A stretch of 64,000 nt of DNA from Petunia secreta (Eukaryota; Streptophyta; Magnoliopsida; Solanales; Solanaceae), in NCBI GenBank assembly GCA_029990175.1, contig JARKIP010000064.1, positions 10,744,001 through 10,808,000 of the forward strand, read 5' to 3'. The position numbers were made by a program, and so were the translations under genes. Each line of letters starts with the position of its first letter. The stretch's first letter is position 1. Below, in pieces: positions 11,579-21,308 of the stretch. The notes under the pieces are model-generated. The model worked only from the letters and a program-made list of their open reading frames with translations, was not told the origin of the DNA and ran no database searches.

Positions 11579-14460
11579 TCCTCCCCTTCTTGAGAGGATT
11601 TCGTCCTCGAAATCAAGGCCTCCTCGTCCTCCGAAGTTGGACCTACAACACAAGGAACTAAGTCAGCAACATTAAAGGTGTTGGACACGTTATACTCACC
11701 AGGGAGGTCGATCACGTAGGCATTGTTGTTGATCTTGGTCAACACTTGAAATGGACCATCCCCTCGAGGAGCCAACTTTCCTTTCCTTTGGTTCGGGAAG
11801 CGTTCCTTTCGGAAGTGAACCCAAACCCAATCTCCCTTCTTTAATTCCAACTTTTTACGCCCCTTGTTTTTCTTTAAGGCAACCTTTGCATAGGCCTCCT
11901 CGAGGTTCTTCTTCACCTTTGCATGCAATTCGATCAAGGCAGCTGCTCTTCGAGTACCTTCAAAATCAAGAACAGAATCTCGAGGCAATGGGGTTAAATC
12001 AAGTGGAATCAAAGGATTAAAGCCATACACACATTCAAACGGGGTCATGCTGATCATTCTATGCACCGTTCGATTGTATGCGAACTCCATCATGGGCAAA
12101 CGATCAGCCCAGTTTCCAACCTTCCCTTTGGTCATTGCCCGAAGCAACGATCCCAAGGTTCGGTTAACTACCTCGGTCTGTCCATCAGTCTGAGGATGGT
12201 GAGACGTCGAGAATAGTAGCTTGGTGCCGAGGGCACCCCACAAACACTTCCAAAAATGACTCAAGAACTTCGAGTCTCGATCACTTACAATAGTACGAGG
12301 TACACCATGCAATTTTAACACATTAGAAACAAACAATGTAGCTACATGCTGTGCATCATCACACTTTTTGCAAGGAATAAAGTGAGCCATTTTTGAAAAA
12401 CGGTCAACCACAACGAAGATGCTATCATGTCCTCCCCCCGACCTCGGTAACCCCAAGACAAAGTCCATGGATATATCAACCCAAGGTCGATCAGGCACAG
12501 GCAATGGGGTGTACAATCCATGAGGGTTGGACTTCGATTTTGCTTTCTTGCAAACGAGACAAGCGTTGCAAAGCTTTTCCACATCTCGTCGCATTTTGGG
12601 CCAATGGAACTGCTCGGTCAAGATACCAAGAGTTTTATCGACACCGAAGTGCCCCATCAGTCCACCTGAGTGAGCTTCTCGAACCAAGAGCTCTCTCCAC
12701 GATGACACTGGCACACAAACCCTCCCATTTTTGAAGAGGTAGCCATCATGCCACTGATATTTCTCAACCTTTCGGCCACTCAAGATTGCGTCTCGAACAC
12801 ATTTCAGCTTGGGATCGTCCTCGTACATCGACTTGATGCTTTCGAATCCCATGAGCCTAGAGGCGAGAGTGGTCGCTAAGGCAAATTTCCTTGATAGCGC
12901 ATCGGCCACAACATTATCTTTTCCCTTTTTGTAACGAATTACATAGGGAAAGCTTTCAATGAATTCAACCCACTTGGCATGTCTTCGATTCAATTTCTCC
13001 TGACCTCGGAGATGTTTCAAAGACTCATGATCACTTTTGATCACAAACTCTCGAGGCCACAAATAATGCTGCCAATGGGCGAGTGCTCGAACGAGGGCAT
13101 ACAATTCCTTGTCGTACGTAGAGTAGTTCAAGGTTGCACCCTTAAGCTTTTCGCTAAAGTAAGCGATCGGCTTCGAATCTTGCATCAGCACTCCTCCGAT
13201 CCCAACTCCAGACGCATCACACTCGACTTCGAATGCTTTGCCGAAATCAGGGAGTTGCAACAACGGGGCAGAACAAAGCCTCCGCTTCAACTCTTGGAAA
13301 GCCCCCTCTTGGGATTCTCCCCACACAAATGGATTGTCTTTCTTCACCAGCTCGGTTAAAGGAGCTGCCACGGTGCTAAAGTCACGAACAAACCTTCGGT
13401 AAAAGCTAGCTAAGCCATGGAAGCTACGAACTTGTGATACCGAGGTTGGAGTTGGCCAATCTTTGATGGCTTCGACTTTTGATTCGTCGACTTCGACACC
13501 ATTAGCACTGACAACAAATCCAAGAAAGACTACACGATCGACACCAAAGGCGCATTTCTTGAAGTTGGCATACAACTTCTCTTCTCGAAGCTTTTCAAGT
13601 ACTTGCCTTAGGTGGTCGACATGTTCATCCACGGTTCTGCTATAAACAAGTATGTCATCGAAATAAACGACAACACACTTATTTATGAACGGTTTGAGCA
13701 CATGGTTCATCAGTCGCATGAATGTGCTCGGTGCATTGGATAAGCCAAAAGGCATCACCAACCATTCATAGAGACCGAATTTGGTCTTGAATGCGGTTTT
13801 CCACTCGTCCCCGGGTTTCATTCGGATCTGGTGGTAACCGGACCTGAGGTCTATCTTCGAAAAGCATGAAGAACCACTTAACTCATCTAGCATGTCATCT
13901 AATCGAGGGATAGGATGACGATACTTTACCGTTATTTTGTTGACTGCTCGACAGTCAACACACATTCGCCATGTTCCATCCTTCTTTGGGACAAGGATAA
14001 CTGGAACGGCGCAAGGACTCAAGCTCTCACGAACGAGGCCCTTGTTCAGCAATTCATCAACCTGCCGCTGGAGCTCTTTGGTGTCTTCGGGATTACACCG
14101 GTATGCAGGTTTGTTAGGGATTTGAGACCCTGATACGAAGTCAATTTGGTGCTCGATTCCTCTCAATGGAGGTAATCCACCTGGTATTTCCTCGGGAAAC
14201 ATGTCCTCGAAGTCCTGCAAAACTTTTTGAACAAACAAAGGCAAAGGGTTATCATTAGAAAAATCATCATTAGAGTTTAGAAAGATACCCTTGTGCACGA
14301 GGCAAATCATCATCTGACCGTGGTCGTTGCCTCGTAAGATCTCACCGGGTTGCATGATTGCACAAATTCCTTTCACTTCGGTCGGTGAGTTTATCTCTTC
14401 GGGCCCCAATTTTGCTCCCATCGGAAGCTTAGCTTTGGCCGCTTCTTTCAATTCTTTCAT
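11356..14460 (-). CDS. pol: Pol polyprotein: reverse transcriptase, RNase H, integrase
   Basis: A 1034-residue open frame that copies the element RNA and inserts the DNA. Reverse transcriptase spans about residues 95-320, with D204 in KIDLRSGYH and the catalytic YFDDILVYS at 266-274. RNase H spans about 400-525 (D415, E452, D477, D520). Integrase has a zinc region (H597, H604, C634, C637) and a D,D-35-E core at D666, D727 and E763. The last segment includes FNVADL near 929-934 and a basic RRPMTRNQAKLL motif. Residues from about 961 onward are encoded by the 3' LTR. No chromodomain fold is obvious to me. All catalytic residues are present. The frame starts directly after the TGA that ends gag-protease and is in phase with it, so pol needs stop readthrough, reinitiation at the adjacent ATG, or help in trans. 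Confidence 0.95.
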   Translation of the reverse strand: MKELKEAAKAKLPMGAKLGPEEINSPTEVKGICAIMQPGEILRGNDHGQMMICLVHKGIFLNSNDDFSNDNPLPLFVQKVLQDFEDMFPEEIPGGLPPLRGIEHQIDFVSGSQIPNKPAYRCNPEDTKELQRQVDELLNKGLVRESLSPCAVPVILVPKKDGTWRMCVDCRAVNKITVKYRHPIPRLDDMLDELSGSSCFSKIDLRSGYHQIRMKPGDEWKTAFKTKFGLYEWLVMPFGLSNAPSTFMRLMNHVLKPFINKCVVVYFDDILVYSRTVDEHVDHLRQVLEKLREEKLYANFKKCAFGVDRVVFLGFVVSANGVEVDESKVEAIKDWPTPTSVSQVRSFHGLASFYRRFVRDFSTVAAPLTELVKKDNPFVWGESQEGAFQELKRRLCSAPLLQLPDFGKAFEVECDASGVGIGGVLMQDSKPIAYFSEKLKGATLNYSTYDKELYALVRALAHWQHYLWPREFVIKSDHESLKHLRGQEKLNRRHAKWVEFIESFPYVIRYKKGKDNVVADALSRKFALATTLASRLMGFESIKSMYEDDPKLKCVRDAILSGRKVEKYQWHDGYLFKNGRVCVPVSSWRELLVREAHSGGLMGHFGVDKTLGILTEQFHWPKMRRDVEKLCNACLVCKKAKSKSNPHGLYTPLPVPDRPWVDISMDFVLGLPRSGGGHDSIFVVVDRFSKMAHFIPCKKCDDAQHVATLFVSNVLKLHGVPRTIVSDRDSKFLSHFWKCLWGALGTKLLFSTSHHPQTDGQTEVVNRTLGSLLRAMTKGKVGNWADRLPMMEFAYNRTVHRMISMTPFECVYGFNPLIPLDLTPLPRDSVLDFEGTRRAAALIELHAKVKKNLEEAYAKVALKKNKGRKKLELKKGDWVWVHFRKERFPNQRKGKLAPRGDGPFQVLTKINNNAYVIDLPGEYNVSNTFNVADLVPCVVGPTSEDEEALISRTKSSQEGEDDAARSRADQVIDPPRRPMTRNQAKLLHDVHVHLAWPKENNCSEAEWPSSRIKGIIFRFEPEGKVTEDNELEDN
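11579..11592 (-). other. Polypurine tract of the young chromovirus
   Basis: On the minus strand AAGAAGGGGAGGA lies directly before the 3' LTR, within the pol frame. Confidence 0.85.
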
Positions 14461-16398
14461 TCATTTATAGTCCTCGGTGACTTGTTTTGGAGACAAGGGC
14501 TTGAGTATGAAACTCTTCCCGTCGAGCTTCACAGTGTAAGTGTTGGATCTGCCATTGTGAACAGCTGTTCGGTCATACTGCCATGGTCGACCCAATAGCA
14601 AATGACAAGCTTGCATCGGAACCACATCGAATATCATTTCATCTTGATACTCTCCGATTTTGAACTTGATCCACACTTGTTTGACAACTCTCAATTCTCC
14701 ACACTCATTCAGCCATTGTAACTTGTAAGGGTGGGGATGCTTCATCGTAGGTAATCCCATTTGTGAAACCAAAGTTTGGCTCACTACATTGGCACAACTA
14801 CCAGAATCAATGATCATCGAACACACCTTTCCCCTCACTCGACATCGGGCATGAAAGAGGTTTTCTCTTTGGTTGTCCTCTTCTTCAAGAGTCATGCAGC
14901 TCAAATTCCTTCGAACCACAAGAAACATTTCCGGATGATCAGCTTCGGCAGCCTCATGATCATCATCAACTTCAGCTCGATCAGTCTCCTCGATAATTTC
15001 CTCCTCGGTGTCACTCGCTTGCTCATGGACGGTTCCATCTTCGAGCAGAAGCATAACCTTGCGAGTTGGACACTCTTTTGCCATGTGACCATAACCTTTG
15101 CATTTGTGACACTGAATATTTGAAGCACTAGGAGAGTTGAGTTGAACTTTACCTCCCACTTCTCTTGGTTGGTTAACGGTCACACCTCTTTCGAAGGGTC
15201 TCTTCGAATCTCGAACAGTGTTAGCACTTGTTTGGTTTGGACTCTTCCATTCTTTACCTCGGTTCAAAGGAGTAGAAGTAGTGACTCCTCGATACCGGTT
15301 TGCCTTATCGTCCTTCACCAATTTTTCAGCTTCGGTGGCAGCGTCAAACAAATCTTCCAACGTGTGGTACACGTGGAGTCTCAACTGAGATGACACATCC
15401 CTAGCCAAGCCATTTTTGAATCTGATAATGGCTTGCTCTTCGTCTTCGACCAGATCAAGATTCAATCGAACCTTTTCAAACTCATCGTGGTACTCTTGGA
15501 CAGACTTGGTCCCTTGCTTTAACTCATAGAGCTTTTGCATTTGAGTCTGCCTGTACTTGGCACTCAAATACTTACCATCCATCGCTCTCATCAACTGTGG
15601 CCACGTATTGACTACTGGATAGTCATTTCTTCTTCTATGCCTCTTGTCAGATTCCCACCATGTTGATGCATAAGCTTCGAACGAAGCAATGGCATGGGCA
15701 GCTTTTCTCTCATTGGTCATCTCATTTGTCTCAAAGATGCGCTCCATTTTAAGCTTCCATTCAAGATACTCATCGGGATCACTAGTTCCTTTAAAGGGTG
15801 GAATAGTGATCTTGACACTGTTCAAATTTGAGTCTCGAACAGCTCTAGCCTGTTCGGGAAACTCATCTTCTCGATTATCAGCCTCACGCTCAATATTTCT
15901 TTCGACATTTGCGCCTCGGCCTCGACCTCGGAAATTTCCACGTCCTCGGTGAGCTTGCCTTCGTTGAGCGAATGGCGGCTCACGCTCATATTCGTCCTCA
16001 GGAAATTCCTCTTCACCAACCTCCTCGGCAACAGCTCCAAGATCTCTTCGGGCCACTGGAGGTGGTATTCTTTCTCCTCGGGGAATGCCCAAGTTTTGAT
16101 AAGAAGCTTGGGGATTGCCCAAGTTAATTTCTCTTCGAATTGCTTCACTTGTCAACTGATGTTGTCGTACAAGCTCAGCATACAGCTCAGGTTTCATCGG
16201 AGTGGATTGGCTCGTTCCAACGCCGGACCCATTCATGGCCACGGACGCGTTTCCCTGCTCGAGGTTAGCTACTCGAGCACTCACTCCTCTTACTTCGGCA
16301 CTGATGCCTTGTATCGCAGCCATGAGATCGGCTAACGATAATTCAGGCTTTTCAATGCTTTTGCCATCGTTTCCAGCCATGGTTCCTGCACAAGTCAA
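14461..16398 (-). CDS. gag: Gag-protease polyprotein
   Basis: A 645-codon frame. The first ATG is at 16398. The seventh codon, the ATG at 16380, sits in the much better context AACCATGGCT and is the likelier start (639 residues). The retrotransposon gag core spans about residues 190-370 (PPFKGTSDPDEYLEW, WWESDKR). A CCHC knuckle, CHKCKGYGHMAKEC, starts at residue 430. The aspartic protease has an intact DSGS at 531 (codon at 14806-14808) and LLLGRPW near 600. The frame ends TAT AAA TGA, followed at once by the ATG of pol in the same frame. A single C-to-T change of an Arg codon would explain the stop, and a programmed stop is also possible. The overlapping ATGA and TGAATG arrangement would allow termination-reinitiation. 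Confidence 0.94.
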   Translation of the reverse strand: MTCAGTMAGNDGKSIEKPELSLADLMAAIQGISAEVRGVSARVANLEQGNASVAMNGSGVGTSQSTPMKPELYAELVRQHQLTSEAIRREINLGNPQASYQNLGIPRGERIPPPVARRDLGAVAEEVGEEEFPEDEYEREPPFAQRRQAHRGRGNFRGRGRGANVERNIEREADNREDEFPEQARAVRDSNLNSVKITIPPFKGTSDPDEYLEWKLKMERIFETNEMTNERKAAHAIASFEAYASTWWESDKRHRRRNDYPVVNTWPQLMRAMDGKYLSAKYRQTQMQKLYELKQGTKSVQEYHDEFEKVRLNLDLVEDEEQAIIRFKNGLARDVSSQLRLHVYHTLEDLFDAATEAEKLVKDDKANRYRGVTTSTPLNRGKEWKSPNQTSANTVRDSKRPFERGVTVNQPREVGGKVQLNSPSASNIQCHKCKGYGHMAKECPTRKVMLLLEDGTVHEQASDTEEEIIEETDRAEVDDDHEAAEADHPEMFLVVRRNLSCMTLEEEDNQRENLFHARCRVRGKVCSMIIDSGSCANVVSQTLVSQMGLPTMKHPHPYKLQWLNECGELRVVKQVWIKFKIGEYQDEMIFDVVPMQACHLLLGRPWQYDRTAVHNGRSNTYTVKLDGKSFILKPLSPKQVTEDYK

Positions 16399-17580
16399 AG
16401 ATCAAACAAATGTTAGGGTTAGAAATCACCTAACACACTCCCTCACCTTTGATGGGTGGCACTCGGGTCCACTCAATTTATGGGTTCGGTTTTTGATCAC
16501 TCAAGGACTTGTTAACAGTGGCTCGTCTGATTGATCGGTCCTCTAAGATCCTTCAAGTTCGACAATAGTCACTGCCTCTTCGGGAAGAGTGAAGTGATGT
16601 TCGACTCGATGGAACGGACGCTTTTTAACTGAGCTCGGGGAGTCAAAAGAATGTCTACAAAAGTTTGGACATCGGTCACCCCTTCGCACGAATTCCTATC
16701 AGCTTAAAAGAGTTAGTACGACCTCGAGTAGGACAATTACTCAAAAGATCCACCAACTAGAATTTTGACACGAAAGAAAGTGAGAACCTAGGAGAATCTA
16801 CCCTTTGATTCCCTTTTGGAATCTTTTTCGATCACACCCACTCCTGTCCGTACAAGAGTGGTCCCTCCTTGGTACGGATAGGGTTTTACCTTATCCACTT
16901 TCCCTTTTCAGCCGACAATTTTTCACCTGGGGCTTTGATGTTAAAATTTTAACCCCTTTCTTCCACAATGGAACAGTGACCTTGCTCCGGCGTACGGACA
17001 CAACAACTTCGGTTCACTGACCACGAAATTCAACAGATCTGAGTTGCTCTTTCAACTCCGGTTTCAAACAACAACGGAGGAAATCAAACGAAGTTCTTCG
17101 AGCTAAGATCCAGCTCGTTCGAGTCGTACACTGTTACGATTTGTAACAAGTTTCCGGCCTACGGACTTCGAATTAAACCCAGAACTTCGATTCTTAAGCA
17201 AAAAACAAACCCAAATCACTCAAGAACCACCAACCTTCATCGGTTTCTTCCAAACACAGTGGGGTTCGAGTTTTCAGTCACCATTAAAGCTCAAAACAGT
17301 CCAAAAATTCACCAAGAAACCCTAGTCACGAAATCAGTACGTCGGGTATTCGTTGGAATCAGAACTCGATGGTGAACAATAATCCAAGATTGTTTTTCCC
17401 AAACAATCAGCAATCAAACACAATTTTTTTGAATTTTCTTTTTAACACTTTTTTTTTTTTTTTTTTGTAAAATAACAACACCAACAGTAACAAAATTCAA
17501 GAACACGAAAAGGAAACAAAGACACAAAACGCACGAAGATAATGAACAGGATTGAGGTTGTAAGAACAAACTCAAACCGT
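16399..17580 (-). other. Leader between primer-binding site and gag
   Basis: About 1.2 kb of untranslated leader, rich in TTCG words and containing a T run at about 17451-17466. No coding frame with a recognised domain. Long leaders are usual in plant chromoviruses, and packaging signals would be expected here. Confidence 0.7.
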
Positions 17581-17592
17581 GCTCTGATACCA
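17581..17592 (-). other. Primer-binding site of the young chromovirus
   Basis: GCTCTGATACCA on the plus strand is the exact complement of TGGTATCAGAGC. It lies three bases inside the 5' LTR end and fixes the element orientation as minus. Confidence 0.94.
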
Positions 17593-17595
17593 AGA

Positions 17596-18342
17596 TGGTG
17601 CAATGCAATTCCCGAAGGGATTGTTAGCACAAACGCGGAAGAACAAACAAAAGGATAAAAGATAAAAGCAAGACAAAACTTGCTTCTTTCGAAAGAACAG
17701 TGAGGAACCTGTCTCAAAGCTCAATCAAAAGGGATACAAGGATCACCTATACTATGCAACAATCCTCAAGAGAACATTGCCTCTTGCAAACTGAATGATC
17801 AAGAGGAATGTTCAATCGGACTAACCGAAAGCCACAAGTCCTTAAAAGCCCTCACCGGGGTTTTGCTCACGACGGAGACAAGAAGAAATGTGCTCGGCAC
17901 TTTCATTCAATTCATTAATATTCAAAAACTAGCTACTTACAATGAAAGGAAACAGTGTTTATATAGGAAATACTAAGGGTAAACTAGTAAATAGGTCACA
18001 GTTGACCAATAGAAATAAGCCACGCAGGGCTGAGTAAAATGTGTTCGGCAGTTTTGACTTCGGTTCTCGTTTGTCTGCTCGAATGTCTGCTCGAACACAC
18101 ACTTGTTGCCTTCGGACGCTCAATTGTCTTCGAGCTCATTGTCCTCGGTCACTTTGCCTTCGGGCTCAAATCTGAAGATAATGCCTTCGATTCTTGAGCT
18201 CGGCCACTCAGCTTCGGAGCAATTGTTTTCCTTCGGCCAGGCTAAGTGAACGTGCACATCGTGCAGCAGCTTGGCTTGGTTTCTTGTCATCGGTCTCCTC
18301 GGTGGATCGATCACTTGATCAGCACGTGATCGGGCTGCATCA
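17596..18342 (-). repeat. 5' LTR of the young chromovirus
   Basis: 747 bp, the same length as the 3' copy and differing at two bases by eye. It would drive transcription leftward into gag. Confidence 0.95.
17956..17967 (-). promoter_or_regulatory. TATA-like box in the 5' LTR
   Basis: The minus strand reads CCTATATAAACA. It lies inside the 5' LTR about 360 bp before its downstream end, a reasonable place for the U3 core promoter. The same box is in the other LTR at 11192-11204. Confidence 0.6.
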
Positions 18343-18347
18343 CCCCC

Positions 18348-18743
18348 TCCCCCAGCCGCCTCAATTGCTCTCTTCTTCAGTTGAACCTCATTTCAGGGCC
18401 CAAATCCAACCATTTTATTCCATAGCTATAAGAAATCCAATTCTCATCTTCAGTTTGCTCTCATTTCTTGATTTATAGTTGTTGGGAAGCTTTTAAAATT
18501 TCAGTTTCAAAAGGTTCTAATCCATCTATCGTGGTGGGTGCAATTACTTCGAATTGAGTTGATATCAACTTCATCGTGCTATAGAAGTGTTTTTTTGAGC
18601 CGGTAAGCTGCTTTATAATATCCGCCATTGTGTTTGTTCCATTAGAACAACTATGCTTGAGTTCCATTAGAACTCTGTTTTTTGTTCATCGACCTGTTTC
18701 AGTATATTATTGACTTGTTCATATATCAGTAAATAGAGTTGTT
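18348..18743. other. Upstream region of the truncated mudrA gene
   Basis: CT-rich then mixed sequence between the retrotransposon and the ATG at 18744. Together with 10596-10831 it forms the interrupted upstream flank of that gene. No other gene is visible. Confidence 0.4.
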
Positions 18744-19403
18744 ATGGGGTGCTATGCAGTAATGGGTGCTAATTACAATGGGCAACGGGTAGAGACGCCT
18801 AAGTGCTGGTCTTGGCGTTCCAATAGTAGTTCAACAGTACCTATTGCATTGAAATTTGAAGGTACATTTGACGAGTTGATTGACAGTGTCATTGAACGCG
18901 GACAATTAACTTGTGATCGCGGCGACGTATCCATTAGTTATATGCTTAGTGTTGCACCTGCTAGGAGGAAAACAGCTCCTTCGTTCATTAGGAATGACAG
19001 TGATCTGTGTATATACCTCACAGATGTAGATAGTAATGGTAGCAGGCCTTCTTTATATTTCGCGGGTCGAGAGGTCCGCCACAGCTTCAAATATTGTTGC
19101 GGCATTTCCTTAGCAGCTGATGATCAAATGGTTGAGTCCAGCAATATTATTGGAGATGGTATTGGAAAATCACTCTTGTACAGGAATGATGAGAAGGCTA
19201 CGAGCCACCTTCGTAGTGCCTTCGTGGGAGATAAAAGAACATGTACATGTAAGATATTTATCAAAAGTGGCAGGAAAAGAGTTCAGCACATTTCATCCAT
19301 CGGTGTATCAGTTACGTCCAAGAAGAGAAGGAATAAATGTTCAAACTGTAAGCGACCCGGTCATAAAAAAACAACTTGCCCTTTGGCTCAAAATAGACAA
19401 TGA
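18744..19403 (+). CDS. Internally deleted mudrA-type MULE protein (N-terminal domain plus zinc knuckle)
   Basis: A 219-residue intact frame. Residues 1-100 match in style the N-terminal domain of the second mudrA gene here (start MG, then KCW, then F-D-E-L-I-D, ISYMLSVAP and a run ending YLTDVDSNG). Residues 130-165 (DGIGKSLLYRNDEK, CTCKIF) resemble only the first part of the Mutator DNA-binding domain. The protein then jumps to the C-terminal CCHC knuckle CSNCKRPGHKKTTC at about 199-212. The whole DDE transposase core and SWIM finger are missing. It cannot catalyse transposition but could still bind DNA or the full transposase. The start is the first ATG in the frame and aligns with the other copy. 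Confidence 0.7.
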   Translation: MGCYAVMGANYNGQRVETPKCWSWRSNSSSTVPIALKFEGTFDELIDSVIERGQLTCDRGDVSISYMLSVAPARRKTAPSFIRNDSDLCIYLTDVDSNGSRPSLYFAGREVRHSFKYCCGISLAADDQMVESSNIIGDGIGKSLLYRNDEKATSHLRSAFVGDKRTCTCKIFIKSGRKRVQHISSIGVSVTSKKRRNKCSNCKRPGHKKTTCPLAQNRQ

Positions 19404-19861
19404 TTTATTATTTATTGCTTTTTCCCTAATGAGTGTAATAATTTATTTTTCTGAACATTTGTAATAACTTGTGAACTGAATAAGTTCTGTATCTTTGCTT
19501 CCAATATACCAGTGTTTAGTCTTGTTTATTAGAATTGGATATGTTGATAACAGACCCTTTTTTGATGCGGTTGTTGTTCGTAACTCTCGATTTTAACAAG
19601 TTGACAAAAAATCTTAACTAGCTTTATTGATATTTGTAGTAATTACTGTTGGTTGTAGACTTTTTGGACATAGACCAACTCAGCATAGACGGAAGATATC
19701 ATTTCCAACAGTTAGCTTGCTAGTGGTTTGTGTGGTTGATAATCGGCCAGTTGAAACGCGTGCCAGGTTCTTTAAATGGTGAACTGCCCAAAGTATGAAC
19801 TATCCCATCTGATACAATGGCGCCAACAACTCCTGTCTTTTGACCTTCTTCCCCTATCGTG
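19404..19861. other. 3' flank of the mudrA derivative and upstream region of the next gene
   Basis: AT-rich non-coding DNA. It contains several TAGAC/GTCTA words that recur through set A. No gene seen. Confidence 0.4.
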
Positions 19862-19870
19862 TATAAATAG
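19862..19870 (+). promoter_or_regulatory. TATA box of the B3-domain gene
   Basis: TATAAATAG followed by a GGCCCTC stretch, about 108 bp upstream of the ATG at 19970. A similar arrangement (TAAAAATAGGACC) precedes the small gene at 21309. Confidence 0.55.
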
Positions 19871-19969
19871 GGCCCTCATTTCCTAATTTTTTAAACACCC
19901 ATCAACAAGTCAATTCATCTATCCGTACTTTTTACACCTCTTTGATCTCCTCCCAAGCCTCTTAAAACA

Positions 19970-20443
19970 TGCCAGAAGATGCAGGGGATGCAAGTAATGA
20001 CTATGTCTGGCCGGATGGAATGTACATCATTACAAGGAATCGTACATGCTCACTCTTACTGTAAATAGATATTCATGTATAAATGATGACCTAGTAAGTT
20101 TCGTACCTCGTTCTTTAATATTTGGATTTGTTTACCTTCGTTATTTGAATTTTAATACATTAAATGTTGTACTCTTTGATTATAGATTTTTCCATGGAAC
20201 ATAGCATATCTTTTACCCGACTACACGATGCAAGTTGTTATCTAGAGTGGTGATGTTAGATACTTCATGGAACTACGTGTGACACCAACCCGTAAAACAC
20301 TTCAGCGAGGTTGGTTAAGGTTTAGTAATGATTGTCATATCACTCAAGGCCAAGTTCTCCACTTTCAAATAATGCGCCGACATCTTGAACATGGTCTTTA
20401 TTTTCGTGTGCATATGATGCCACGAACAAGAGGACCTCTTTAA
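19970..20443 (+). pseudogene. B3 DNA-binding-domain gene, short, broken
   Basis: A likely two-exon gene. Exon 1 starts at ATG 19970 and encodes about 30 residues (MPEDAGDASNDYVWPDG) before a GT near 20051. An acceptor TATAG at 20181-20185 opens a second frame (20186-20443) reading FPWNIAYLLPDYTMQVV, a stop, then SGDVRYFMELRVTPTRK, RGWLRFSNDCHITQGQVLHF and a short end. The pattern G-W-x-x-F-x-x-D/N-x-x-(I/L)-x-x-G-x-x-(L/V)-x-F is the hallmark of plant B3 domains, which bind DNA. One TAG (Q-like codon) interrupts the domain, and the exon phases do not join cleanly, so I treat it as decayed. It sits between mudrA and another small gene of set A. Confidence 0.6.
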
Positions 20444-20446
20444 CAG

Positions 20447-20600
20447 TTTAGTAAAGAAAGCTCTTTTTTTATTTATGTATTTATTTAAAATATTATCAAT
20501 GAAAATGGGTGATATTTTGTCGGCATATTAATTTTGGTGTTACTACTGTTATGTTTGTTATAATTTATTATTTTTAGGCGAAGTAAATAGTATTTGACGA
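20447..20600 (+). repeat. 3' flank block shared with the next small gene (copy 1)
   Basis: AGAAAGCTCTTT, AT-rich sequence, then a GG-CATATT/TTACTAATTTT-type stretch and GTGTTGCTA-like words occur here and at 21605-21760 in the same order. The two unrelated frames before them, B3-like and coiled-coil, therefore seem to share a 3' region. Confidence 0.45.
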
Positions 20601-21120
20601 TCTTCCAATTTACCTTTATTTACTATCTTATTGTTCATATACTTAGCAAAGTTGATAATAAACTCTTGATGCGCAAGAAATTGGTATTTGTTGGCCATGT
20701 ATGCGTAGTTAACAATCGATCTTCGTTGTTGACACTATACTTTAAATGGGTTTTATTCATCTTTAGTTGAAAATTTTTTCTGGACTAGGAATAAAATACT
20801 GTGTAAACTACTATACATGGTCTTCACTAAATAAATGTTGGATTTAAACTAAATTGAATGCTTGTTTTTGAAGTTGGCTTTTCGATCATATACTAAAATC
20901 ACATAGACTAAAGACAGATATATATTATAATAACTAGTTGTCGTATATTAATAGACAACAAACTTAATGAGTAAGCTAAGTATATTGATAGGTAGATAAT
21001 AAGTGAGTGGGAAACATGTCATGTTTAAAGGAGTGCACTGTCCAAGCTTGTAATGTCCCGTCAGATTTAATGGAGTGGAAAAAGTCTCACCGGGAAATGG
21101 ATTTAATCATGACTGTTAAC

Positions 21121-21222
21121 CCCCCCCCCCCCCCCCCGCCCCTATCCGTTTCACCTTCTTCTTCTTCTTCTTCTTCTTCTTCTTCTTCTTCTTCTTCTTC
21201 TTCTTCTTCTTCTTCTTCTTCT
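21121..21222. repeat. Poly-C tract and (TTC)n microsatellite
   Basis: A run of 17 C is followed by a short spacer and then about 22 TTC units. It lies just upstream of the small gene at 21309. CT microsatellites are common in plant 5' regions. Confidence 0.95.
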
Positions 21223-21308
21223 AAAAATAGGACCATTGTTTACACTTTCTTTCACACAATTCCAACTGTATAATCTCAACTTTTTGTAAAGCTTTTTTAT
21301 GCACAACA

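Larger units (their letters stand above)
10832..18342 (-). mobile_element. Young Ty3-type chromovirus (CRM/Galadriel-like), nearly intact
   Basis: A 7.5-kb element on the minus strand, with 747-bp LTRs at 10832-11578 and 17596-18342 and CCCCC target duplications (10827-10831 and 18343-18347). By eye the LTRs differ at two positions, near the Thr/Ile-proximal codon region around 11419 and at about 11504, so insertion was recent. Gag-protease and reverse transcriptase-RNase H-integrase occupy one continuous frame split by a single TGA. The integrase end with GEYNVSNTFNVADL, and coding that runs into the 3' LTR, resemble CRM-type chromoviruses. The exact clade needs a tree. Confidence 0.93.

Noticed and set aside
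18120..18314. A separate small gene on the minus strand
   Set aside because: It is the 5' LTR copy of the pol C-terminus, which the LTR duplicates.
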